The notes below the pieces were generated by a model that was not told where the DNA came from, searched no databases, and saw only the letters and a list, made by a program, of their open reading frames with translations. Made by a program: the position numbers and the translations under genes. A DNA stretch of 64,000 nt from Saccharicrinis fermentans DSM 9555 = JCM 21142 (GTDB lineage: Bacteria > Bacteroidota > Bacteroidia > Bacteroidales > Marinilabiliaceae). Each line of letters begins with the position of its first letter. Positions within the stretch are counted from its first letter, which is position 1. The DNA is taken from positions 5,143,980-5,207,979 of the forward strand of contig NZ_KI912107.1 in NCBI RefSeq assembly GCF_000517085.1, given 5' to 3'. This document shows, in pieces, positions 57,601-64,000 of this stretch.

Positions 57601-57763
57601 GACTTATTTGGGAGTAAACTATTATCTGGCCGGTATGCATTCTTATGCCAAAGGTGATCCTGTGCCAATCCCTGATTTTGTGTATTATACTGTTGTAACG
57701 GTGTTTGTTGTTTCTGCCTATGCTGTATATAATGCCAATAGATTAAAAAAGTTTAATACATAA
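54692..57763 (+). CDS. ccsBA: CcsBA cytochrome c biogenesis protein (ResB-CcsA fusion)
   Basis: 1023 aa integral membrane protein. The N-terminal half is ResB/CcsB-like: membrane segments near 10-30 and 50-65, FFHMSFFIIIIGAALTRYVG, a periplasmic part with NYKGYRFYQSSYDEDELG, and a segment near 430-450. A central Bacteroidota-specific region (RIKPMNSLNGEILRKL) follows. The C-terminal half is CcsA: several membrane helices, the tryptophan-rich heme-handling motif WGRYWGWDPKETWSL near 918, and conserved His. It exports heme and attaches it to apocytochrome c. It precedes a hybrid kinase gene. Confidence 0.93.
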   Translation: MKKIIAFLSAPYLMGTLFLVLAASMGIATFVENDFGTNAAKALYYDSWWFEGIFVLLGINMFLNLGKPYLWRKGKLPVLFFHMSFFIIIIGAALTRYVGYEGMMHIREGQATNQFRSAKNYIAGTVRMGSDEVAFEQAVLMSEKSADYFKETVRVGGHKMMLKSVSFMKNTSMVPMEDPNGKPLVSMVVSVGGGRNNLMLFKGEHIQVGKYSVGFDVEKECDFNIFLQDEQLYFTTTHPVFITDMGTQEKTEVDLSAPQPFYSNVLYGTGDFFMVQTNYLESAALNAVPVKEGQQGSGMEAVVVRIDMDGLTKEVTLQGRGDLIGEDKVIEIGGAQVTLSYGSKLLTAPFSIRLNDFQLERYPGSESPSSFASEVTLEDSENGVVKHFRIFMNNILNYKGYRFYQSSYDEDELGTVLSVNNDLWGTLVTYLGYFLLTLSMILSLMASQSRFRQLGRRITEITNQKKVLIWVLLVGFSAGMQAQDLDAYINVTQQQAERFGNLWVQDNGGRIKPMNSLNGEILRKLVKHNSYKGYSADRVVLSILTNTEAWKHVPLITIKKGPMKGIIGNAGKKASFSDFFGATGNYKLHQQVEEAYRTKPAYRSKFQNEVIKVDEQVNVFYLVQSGKLLKMFPVPGDVNATWLLPGQTASSLTEGDSLFVRNVFSVYLQSLREGNAAQMDTYIDGISKFQTKFAAEILPSNTVRKLEILYNKTNLFLLMAPVLFGLGLLLLIFQFVFLFLPKKSPGYVNRTGVGLLGLFFVVYTAGMALRWYISGHAPWSNGYESMLFIGWSIHLAGLVFSKKSPIALSVAGVFAGIVLMVAHLSWMNPEITNLVPVLKSYWLTIHVAVIVSSYGFLGLGALMGFFNLILIGLKKESKEEKLDLSIVELSSIMEMSLTVGLYMITIGAFLGGVWANESWGRYWGWDPKETWSLVTVMIYAFILHMRFIPGLKSVVAFNVGAVVAFFSVIMTYLGVNYYLAGMHSYAKGDPVPIPDFVYYTVVTVFVVSAYAVYNANRLKKFNT

Positions 57764-57926
57764 TTTCCATTTGTTGTAATGGGGTGTTTATTTTATGTTG
57801 ATAATATTCGTCTAAAAGTATCTCTTTGCATAGCATCTTTTTATATATTTGACATAAGGTATGTAAACCATTGGTTGAATGATTCTATTCAATGGTTACT
57901 ATCGTTTTAAAAGTTGCTCTAAAGGA

Positions 57927-60900
57927 ATGGGAAGGGATAATTTGGAGAATATTTCCGGGCTTCAGTCCCTGGAGGCTGAGAATAAGCATCTGAAAAGCAT
58001 GCTTAATAGGTATGTGGTCTCCAATGAAATGGTGAGAGCTAACTCTTTCTTGTTAAGTCAGATAGAGAGAATATCTAATGAGGCGGATGACTTTAGTAGT
58101 GCCTTGGTGTCGTGCTTGGAGTGTATGGGTGTTCATTATAGCGCTGATCGCGTCTCGTTTTTTACTTTCGACGACGATATTTCTTCTTATGTTATTGAAC
58201 AGCAATGGGCCAACTCTGTGGCGCATGAGTGTTCTTCTGAAAATTTAAGTATTACGCTTGAAGAGTGCCCTTTGGATAGTGCTAATCATGGAAAATGTTT
58301 TGGCAGCACTGATTTTGACCTTGATATAAGCAACTCTTTGAAGGATAAATTGAATGTGTTTGGTATTCAGTCTATTCTGTTTGTTCCTGTTTCTTTTTTA
58401 TCCTATAAAAATGCCTTTGTACTGATGGAATCATGTGCTTTTAAGCGCCAGTGGTATCCTTTTGAGGTGAAAGAAATTGAGCAAGTGGTTTTATGGATGA
58501 CTAAGCATCTCGAGGTCCTTTGGCATAAGAGTCGTGCGGACAGTCTCTGGCATCTAAATATACTGCGTAATAAGATTCTTCATCAAATTAAAGGTAATAA
58601 ACGAACCAAAAAATCGCTGAACCAAATGCTCAAAGTAATTGGCAAAGAGTTGGGGTTACGAAGTGTTTATTTTGTTGATAAGTCTGGTTTTTCAAATGAA
58701 CATGAGCTTTCTTGGGCATATTCGCTGACGCATGAGGAAAAATTGCTATCTAACGCAGATCTTGAAAAGTTGAATCTGAATGAGGAGGAGGAGACTGGCC
58801 TGTATCTTGATGCGGGAACCATTGAGGCCGCAGGAATAGATGTTGTGTCGGGAACTTCGTTTATGTTATTTAATAAAGTCTTTGTTCAAAAAGAATATGC
58901 AGGCTGGTTGATTGGTGAGTTTGGTAATTATATTCATCATGATTTCCACATTCTATTGCAATTATGGGAAAGCATTGCTTTGGCGCTGTCTGAGTATATG
59001 AGCCAAGTGGATAGTGAACAGGAGCACAATAGTCGTTATGCGCAAGTGTTGGATCAGAACCGAGATTTGATACAGGAGCAAATATACTTGAAGCAGGTGC
59101 TTGATGATCTGTCATTGGCTGTATTGATTATTGAAAATGACCGCATAATCTATGTTAATAATTCGGCTAGCTTGCTGTTGGAACGTGATTTGGAGGAGTT
59201 TGCTTCATTGAAGGTACATGATATTGTGCCTGCGGAGTCCCGAAAAATCATGGAAGAGGCGATTGGTATTGTAAAAGGTGGCCGTGCTTATAAAGGTGAT
59301 ATGGTTGTTTGTTCAAAGTCTAATCGTCAGGTGGATGTGGAGTTGGTGGGTACTTCCTTATCTGTAAATAGCCGTTTGTATTATTATTTTACCATTCAAG
59401 ACATTTCGGTTAGGAAGCAGAATGAGAAGGCATTAAAGGAGAGCGAGCGTGAGTTTTGTACTTTGGCGCAGAATTCTCCTAATGTAATACTTCGTTTAAA
59501 TAAAGGGGGCGTGGTGGAGTATTTTAATCCTGCATTGATGAGTCATTTTAAATTTTTAGAAGAAGAAGAGATTGTTGGAAATACTCTTCATGAGATGGGC
59601 GTACTTAATGGTTTAATGTGGGATGCTTGGCAAGCAAAGGTTCGAGATGTGTTTGATCATGGTGAGGCAGCGTCTTTAGAACAAGACTTTGGGGATGCAG
59701 CGCAAGGCTTGTATCTGGAATGGAACTTATCGCCCGAGAAGGATGAAAATGGACGGGTTATCAGTGTTTTGGCCATTGGTCGTAATATGACCTCCTATAA
59801 ACAGGCCGAGAAGGAGCTTGTGCGTGCCAAGGAACGGGCAGAGGAGTCCGATAAGCTTAAGTCAGAATTCCTGGCTAATATCAGTCATGAGTTACGTACG
59901 CCGTTGAATGCTATTGTTGGCTTCTCTTCCTTGATTAGAGGAAATCAATTGCCGCCAAATGAGATTGATGAGTATGTGGATGTGATACATAAAAACTCAG
60001 ATAGTCTGATGAGCTTGATCAATAATATTATTGATGTGGCCAAGATAAAAAGTGGTCGGATATCTGTTGTACGTGAAGAAGTATTATTGGATGATTTATT
60101 GCATAGTATTTACAATGAGTTTGTTCCGCGGATTGAAGTGGAACACAAGGGAAGGGTTAAGTTGTATTATTCCAGACCGGAAGGACTTAAGGTGAAAATA
60201 GTGACCGACCCCATTCGTCTGCGTCAGGTATTGGTGAATTTATTGGGTAATGCCATGAAATTTACCATCAAGGGTTTTATTGAATTTGGCTTTTCGGTAG
60301 AGAATGTTGGAATACGAATTTTTGTGAAGGATACTGGTATTGGTATATCAGAGGCTAAACAGAAAGTTATTTTCGAACCTTTTCGAAAAGGACATGCGTT
60401 GGATGAAGATAGGTTGTATAGGGGAACGGGTATTGGATTGGCCATCTGTGAAAAACTGATTAAGGCATTGGGCGGTGAGATTGGTTTGATTTCGCAGAGA
60501 AATAAAGGTGCGGAGTTTTATTTTATACATCCTGTGGGTAGTGATCAACTGGCGGTTCCTAAAACTACTTTGGTAAAGGGCGTATCGATACCTCTATTGC
60601 GAAAAAGATATAGTTGGAATAATAAGATGATGTTGTTGGTGGACGAGAATAGCAGTGCTCACCTTCAAATGCGTAAGTATATTGAAAAAACCGGTATTAC
60701 TTTGGTGTCTGCCAGAACTGCAGCCGGTGCTGCTAAATTATTGATGAATCGTAATGATATTCATTTGGTTCTTATGGATATGGCTTTCCCTGATTCTGAT
60801 GGCTTTGAATTGGTAAAAACAATCAAACAACTCAATAAAAATATTCCTGTAATTGCACATACTTCTGAGGCCATTCGTTCTGCAGAAATGGATATGGAGA

Positions 60901-60998
60901 AGAGTGGTTTTGATGCCTTTATTGCAAAGCCTGCATCAAGGGAAGAATTGCTTGCTTTAATGGATCAGTTTTTGGTTGAAGCGCCAGGTAAAGGATAG
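57927..60998 (+). CDS. Hybrid histidine kinase with GAF, PAS and receiver domains
   Basis: About 1023 aa from the ATG at 57927 (an upstream ATG at 57879 adds 16 unlikely residues). No membrane segment, so cytoplasmic. Order: coiled-coil start (LQSLEAENKHLKSMLNRY), GAF-like regions about 45-200 and 225-360, PAS about 395-510 (LAVLIIENDRIIYVNNSA) and about 520-635, HisKA with His654 in NISHELRTPLN, HATPase with LVNLLGNAMKFT, DTGIGIS and GTGIGLAICE, and a receiver with Asp951 in LMDMAFPDSDG. It has no output domain, so its phosphate must go to a separate regulator. Signal unknown. Confidence 0.88.
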   Translation: MGRDNLENISGLQSLEAENKHLKSMLNRYVVSNEMVRANSFLLSQIERISNEADDFSSALVSCLECMGVHYSADRVSFFTFDDDISSYVIEQQWANSVAHECSSENLSITLEECPLDSANHGKCFGSTDFDLDISNSLKDKLNVFGIQSILFVPVSFLSYKNAFVLMESCAFKRQWYPFEVKEIEQVVLWMTKHLEVLWHKSRADSLWHLNILRNKILHQIKGNKRTKKSLNQMLKVIGKELGLRSVYFVDKSGFSNEHELSWAYSLTHEEKLLSNADLEKLNLNEEEETGLYLDAGTIEAAGIDVVSGTSFMLFNKVFVQKEYAGWLIGEFGNYIHHDFHILLQLWESIALALSEYMSQVDSEQEHNSRYAQVLDQNRDLIQEQIYLKQVLDDLSLAVLIIENDRIIYVNNSASLLLERDLEEFASLKVHDIVPAESRKIMEEAIGIVKGGRAYKGDMVVCSKSNRQVDVELVGTSLSVNSRLYYYFTIQDISVRKQNEKALKESEREFCTLAQNSPNVILRLNKGGVVEYFNPALMSHFKFLEEEEIVGNTLHEMGVLNGLMWDAWQAKVRDVFDHGEAASLEQDFGDAAQGLYLEWNLSPEKDENGRVISVLAIGRNMTSYKQAEKELVRAKERAEESDKLKSEFLANISHELRTPLNAIVGFSSLIRGNQLPPNEIDEYVDVIHKNSDSLMSLINNIIDVAKIKSGRISVVREEVLLDDLLHSIYNEFVPRIEVEHKGRVKLYYSRPEGLKVKIVTDPIRLRQVLVNLLGNAMKFTIKGFIEFGFSVENVGIRIFVKDTGIGISEAKQKVIFEPFRKGHALDEDRLYRGTGIGLAICEKLIKALGGEIGLISQRNKGAEFYFIHPVGSDQLAVPKTTLVKGVSIPLLRKRYSWNNKMMLLVDENSSAHLQMRKYIEKTGITLVSARTAAGAAKLLMNRNDIHLVLMDMAFPDSDGFELVKTIKQLNKNIPVIAHTSEAIRSAEMDMEKSGFDAFIAKPASREELLALMDQFLVEAPGKG

Positions 60999-61065
60999 TT
61001 TGTGCGATGTGTGTTGAAGAAATGAGAAACACAATGTTTGTTTTTATTCATTTTGGCTCAAAAAA

Positions 61066-61102
61066 AAATGTGTATCTCTAGAAATATTTGAGATACACAT
61101 TT
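61066..61102 (-). terminator. Intrinsic terminator of the secreted repeat protein gene
   Basis: AAATGTGTATCTC at 61066-61078 pairs perfectly with 61090-61102; in minus sense a run of eight or more T follows. It ends the 61155-61781 transcript. Confidence 0.85.
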
Positions 61103-61154
61103 GTAAAATAAGGTGCTGGGCGATATTAATTGGTCGCCTTGGTCGTTTTGATCA

Positions 61155-61781
61155 TTATTTGCTGAAGGCATAACTGTACTCTTTGTTTCCTGAGTTAATA
61201 CTTACTTTGTACTCTCCTGTTGGTAATGCTGAAATATCAAACTTACCAGAAAATGTAGAATTACCGTCGAATCCTTTTTCAAATATTTCGTCACCAATGG
61301 CGTCTGAAATAGAAATACCGAAAGTGTTGCTTCCGAAAGAAATATGGCTTACGTAAAGCATATTGTCAACTAGGTTAAAGAATGCTCTTAATTCTTGCTC
61401 AGTAACAACTTGTGTTCTTTCGCTTACCAGTTTGTGGTCTGCAACAGAAAATGTTTTAGAGATTTTTTCTGCTCCTCGGGCTTTCAATACTGCTGTGTAT
61501 TCGCCATCTTCAAGGTTCGAAAAGTCAAGAATTTTTTGAGCAAAACCTTCTTTGTTAACCCACTCCTTATATACTGTTTCGCCTTGTGCATCATTAATGC
61601 TAAAAATAGCAGCTTTGTCGGCTTGATTTGATAGCGATACAATTGAATAGTCAGTATCCAAATAAGGAAGGATAGATACGTTACCGGTTGTCTTACCACC
61701 GTCTCCTGCAAATGTTGCTGTCGCTGTAAAGATAAGCATCGCTCCCAATACCAATCTTCTCATCATTTTTGTTGTTTTCAT
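61155..61781 (-). CDS. Secreted protein with two related beta-sandwich repeats
   Basis: 208 aa with signal peptide to about residue 26 (TATATFAG). Two similar halves: residues about 40-115 (SIVSLSNQADKAAIFSINDA, ILDFSNLEDGEYTAVLK) and about 140-208 (YVSHISFGSNTFGISISDA, FDISALPTGEYKVSIN). Each has the pattern of small beta-sandwich domains of the DUF3244 kind found in Bacteroidota secreted proteins, with a conserved L-P/E-GEY turn. No catalytic motif. It could be a surface or periplasmic binding protein; function unknown. Confidence 0.6.
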   Translation of the reverse strand: MKTTKMMRRLVLGAMLIFTATATFAGDGGKTTGNVSILPYLDTDYSIVSLSNQADKAAIFSINDAQGETVYKEWVNKEGFAQKILDFSNLEDGEYTAVLKARGAEKISKTFSVADHKLVSERTQVVTEQELRAFFNLVDNMLYVSHISFGSNTFGISISDAIGDEIFEKGFDGNSTFSGKFDISALPTGEYKVSINSGNKEYSYAFSK

Positions 61782-62344
61782 ACTTTTCTATTTTTGTTTG
61801 ATTTAAATAATTACGTCAACTTTATCTCTAGCTGACAATGTAAAAGTATATACTTCTTGCGAGGTGATTGCAAAAAACAGGGGGTAGAGCTATTCCTTTT
61901 AATTTTATTTAAGAGATGCCTCAAAAAGGGGCGGTATGTAACAATAAATAAATACTCAGGTAACATTAAATTAACATTGCAAACAGTCCTTAACACTAAG
62001 CCTTTGTTTTAACAAATTGTTGGATATCGCCCTCTTCAATGTTAAAAAAAATAGGGTGAGTGATTGATTTGTTAATGAGTGTTAGAAACAAAATAATCTT
62101 ATTTTGAGGGTAATGATCATTAATTCAGAGCTGTAACTCTTTTTCTTATCGTAGAGGTTTATATGTAGGTGTGGTTTGCATTTTAACCATTGAAGGTTCT
62201 GTAGTTGAGAGAACGGAGAGTTGTGTAAAAAAGAAACCATCTTAAAAGTTGGGAATAGTGGTTTTTAAGATGGTCTCATGAATAAAAAGGGGGTATTCTT
62301 AATTATTTACGTGTTTTTTTTGTGAGCCCTGTTCCATGTTGTGT
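61782..62344. other. Long intergenic region upstream of the repeat protein gene
   Basis: 563 bases between two minus-strand genes. Its right part holds the pepC terminator (62236-62274). The remainder is AT-rich, must contain the promoter of the 61155-61781 gene, and shows no gene, RNA family or repeat that I recognise. Confidence 0.4.
62236..62274 (-). terminator. Intrinsic terminator after the C1 peptidase gene
   Basis: ACCATCTTAAAA at 62236-62247 pairs with TTTTAAGATGGT at 62263-62274; minus-sense sequence after it is TTTCTTTTTT. Confidence 0.8.
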
Positions 62345-63757
62345 TTATTTGTCTTCTTGAAACATGGGATCCCAAGGAGGAAGTATGATAGGCTCGCTGT
62401 TGAGAATATGTAAGATGTCTTGGTGAATAAATTTTTTATGAGGTACGATTCTAAACATGTATTCGGTAAACCAATCATCGGTGAATGTAAGGTAGCCATT
62501 GTGCCCGGATTCAGTGCCCCAACTGTTTTCGAACTGCCACATGATTGGTTTTTCGTTTTTGTCGACATCAACCGCAATTAAGGCCATGCCGTGTGTTGAT
62601 CCACTTTCGCCTGTGATGATCCGTTCTTTTTTATTCATCTTAAATGGAACGCCCAATAGCTGACCGTATTGATAGTTATCAGTGGCACATAAACCTTCTT
62701 TGTTATTTAGTTGCTTTCCTACGTCACAGGATGCATAAATAGCTTCGTTGGCTTTGATGGATGCCAATGCAATTTCTTTTATCTTATCTGAGGGTAGATT
62801 GATGTATGTCCAGTTTTTTCCCTCCATCACATTGCGGTCATACGAAATTTCATAGTGTTTGTAGTAAGGACGTGTGGGATCGTTCATTAACATGACGTAA
62901 TCGTTCAAGTCAATATCTATGATGGCTTGGTAAAATTCCAAAGGGGTATATTGTTTTGGTTCACTTAATTTACCGTCTTTGTCTGTATAGCGCCATTCAA
63001 AAGATTTTGGGGGCTTGCCCAAGGTGAGCGTTAGTATGCGGTAGATGTCTTTTAGCATATCTTTTTTTAATGCCCTTGCATGCTTTTCATTGGTTGCTTC
63101 CCGCAACCTTAAGCCATCTTCGCGTAGTTTTCTGCGAAGTAATTTATTGAGCTCAGATGTCTTTTCGCTATGAAAGGTCTCTGGCATCACCGTTTTAGGG
63201 GCTACTCCGTATTTTTCTGCCAAATTAACAAAGCTGTTCCATACTCCTCCGTCACCGATGGGATATTTAAATAGGTAGCTGACGGTTTGGCCACTTTCCT
63301 TTTTGCTCATATTGGCCACATAAGGACCAATGTCTTCATTCATCTTTAGGGAGCGGGTTAATATAATTTGTTCATAGAATAGATTTGATTTTTCCAGTAA
63401 ATCATAAAAATATAGGTAGTTGGTCGAAAATTCAAAGTTTGGTAAATTGTATTTCTCGATTACTTTGGGACGTAGAATGTTTAAACTGGTAAACATCCAA
63501 CAACGTCCTGAACTTTTCTGATTGGTGATGCCATTTACTTTTACCTTGTATTTAAAGGCGTGGTCGTTGGTTGCAATGTTGTGGCGGTTTAATGCCAGAG
63601 TTTTGAGTTCACTGCCAGAGATAGCATTGATCAAAGCCTTGTCACTGGCACTTTGTCCTACCTCCTGATCAAAGGACTGAAGCATGTCGGAGGTGATTTC
63701 TTGCGCTTTTAATGCCCATGCCGACAATAATAGTGCGGATATAATTATTTTCTTCAT
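62345..63757 (-). CDS. pepC: Exported C1-family aminopeptidase (aminopeptidase C/bleomycin hydrolase type)
   Basis: 470 aa with signal peptide ending in LKAQ, so periplasmic unlike the cytoplasmic PepC of Gram-positives. The papain-type site is complete: Gln and Cys in NQKSSGRCWMFTSLN near residue 87, His in GSTHGMALIAVD near 389, and Asn in QFENSWGTES near 412. The insert LEFYQAIIDIDLNDYVMLMNDP is characteristic of bleomycin hydrolases. It would trim N-terminal residues from peptides. The upstream gap to the window end holds no further gene start. Confidence 0.92.
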   Translation of the reverse strand: MKKIIISALLLSAWALKAQEITSDMLQSFDQEVGQSASDKALINAISGSELKTLALNRHNIATNDHAFKYKVKVNGITNQKSSGRCWMFTSLNILRPKVIEKYNLPNFEFSTNYLYFYDLLEKSNLFYEQIILTRSLKMNEDIGPYVANMSKKESGQTVSYLFKYPIGDGGVWNSFVNLAEKYGVAPKTVMPETFHSEKTSELNKLLRRKLREDGLRLREATNEKHARALKKDMLKDIYRILTLTLGKPPKSFEWRYTDKDGKLSEPKQYTPLEFYQAIIDIDLNDYVMLMNDPTRPYYKHYEISYDRNVMEGKNWTYINLPSDKIKEIALASIKANEAIYASCDVGKQLNNKEGLCATDNYQYGQLLGVPFKMNKKERIITGESGSTHGMALIAVDVDKNEKPIMWQFENSWGTESGHNGYLTFTDDWFTEYMFRIVPHKKFIHQDILHILNSEPIILPPWDPMFQEDK

Positions 63758-63961
63758 GTGTTATTTGTTTTGGGCATAAAAATAACAACAGTTTGAAATA
63801 AAACCTTAGCTTCTATAGATAAGATTTGAATTAATGAAAACTCTTCATGAAGCTTACAACAATAGTAATACAAACACTTAATTGAAAATTGGCTCTTTTA
63901 CCAATGTATATTCTTTATTGTAATTGCTTTCTTTTATTGTCACATTAACAGTGTCTGGTAA

Positions 63962-63969
63962 TAATTTTG
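63962..63969 (+). promoter_or_regulatory. Possible promoter -7 box pointing out of the window
   Basis: TAATTTTG fits TAnnTTTG near the right edge, with a TTG 22 bases upstream. It would drive a plus-strand gene beyond the window. Bases 63758-63960 show nothing else. Confidence 0.35.
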
Positions 63970-64000
63970 CACTTTTGTAGTCACAATAACTTGATAAATC

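Overview
The window reads as a chromosomal segment of a Bacteroidota bacterium. The base composition is AT-rich, there is a SusC/SusD pair, a one-protein hybrid two-component sensor with a C-terminal AraC DNA-binding domain, CcsBA-type cytochrome c biogenesis, and several promoters of the Bacteroidota form TTG-(19-20)-TAnnTTTG. A marine or sediment member of Marinilabiliales is my best guess from general resemblance; that is inference, since there is no rRNA in the window.

Layout. (1) 1-4912: cobalamin locus. A cobalamin riboswitch (minus strand) precedes a BtuB-like TonB-dependent receptor and a CbiK-like cobaltochelatase that carries a lipoprotein signal and is cut by the window edge. Divergently lies a CbiJ-CbiD fusion of anaerobic corrin-ring synthesis. 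(2) 4932-12797: L-rhamnose catabolism, with rhaT, rhaA, a RhaE-type aldolase, a FGGY kinase and a two-domain aldolase-like protein on the minus strand, an AraC-type regulator on the plus strand, and rhaM. (3) 13005-45503: a large polysaccharide utilisation locus (PUL) for rhamnogalacturonan-I type pectin. It has a GH43-like lipoprotein, the hybrid sensor, GH115, GH2, GH28, GH106, a CE12 esterase, a three-module GH105-CE12-GH43-like protein, SusD, SusC, GH105, a second CE12 protein, a DUF4450-like protein, a second GH28 and a PL11 endolyase. The lyase and GH28 enzymes would cut the backbone, GH105 removes unsaturated uronic acid, GH106 frees rhamnose, CE12 removes acetyl groups and GH2/GH115/GH43 trim side chains; the released rhamnose feeds the neighbouring rha genes. 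(4) 45504-47100: a mobile-element graveyard and tRNA-Cys. (5) 47330-63757: housekeeping and mixed genes: folB, glnS, ppc, a DUF4268 protein, a 56-aa membrane protein, a porin-like barrel, ccsBA, a hybrid histidine kinase, a secreted repeat protein and a C1-family aminopeptidase.

The least expected signals are in the non-coding DNA. Two 155-bp copies of a MITE-like element, 97% identical, sit at the two ends of the PUL, each with terminal inverted repeats and its own short target duplication. A decayed insertion sequence has landed beside the second copy and carries a tandem duplication (583-bp offset) in which a 196-bp GC-rich, strongly foldable core is about 97% identical while about 56 bases directly before it have diverged to roughly 57%. 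There is also a family of palindromic (REPIN-like) repeats at three gene ends in the PUL, and a two-armed motif shared by two PUL control regions.

Among proteins, the most notable are the three-module pectinase, a two-domain aldolase whose second half has lost its metal site, a stand-alone DUF4450-like protein and the lipoprotein cobaltochelatase.
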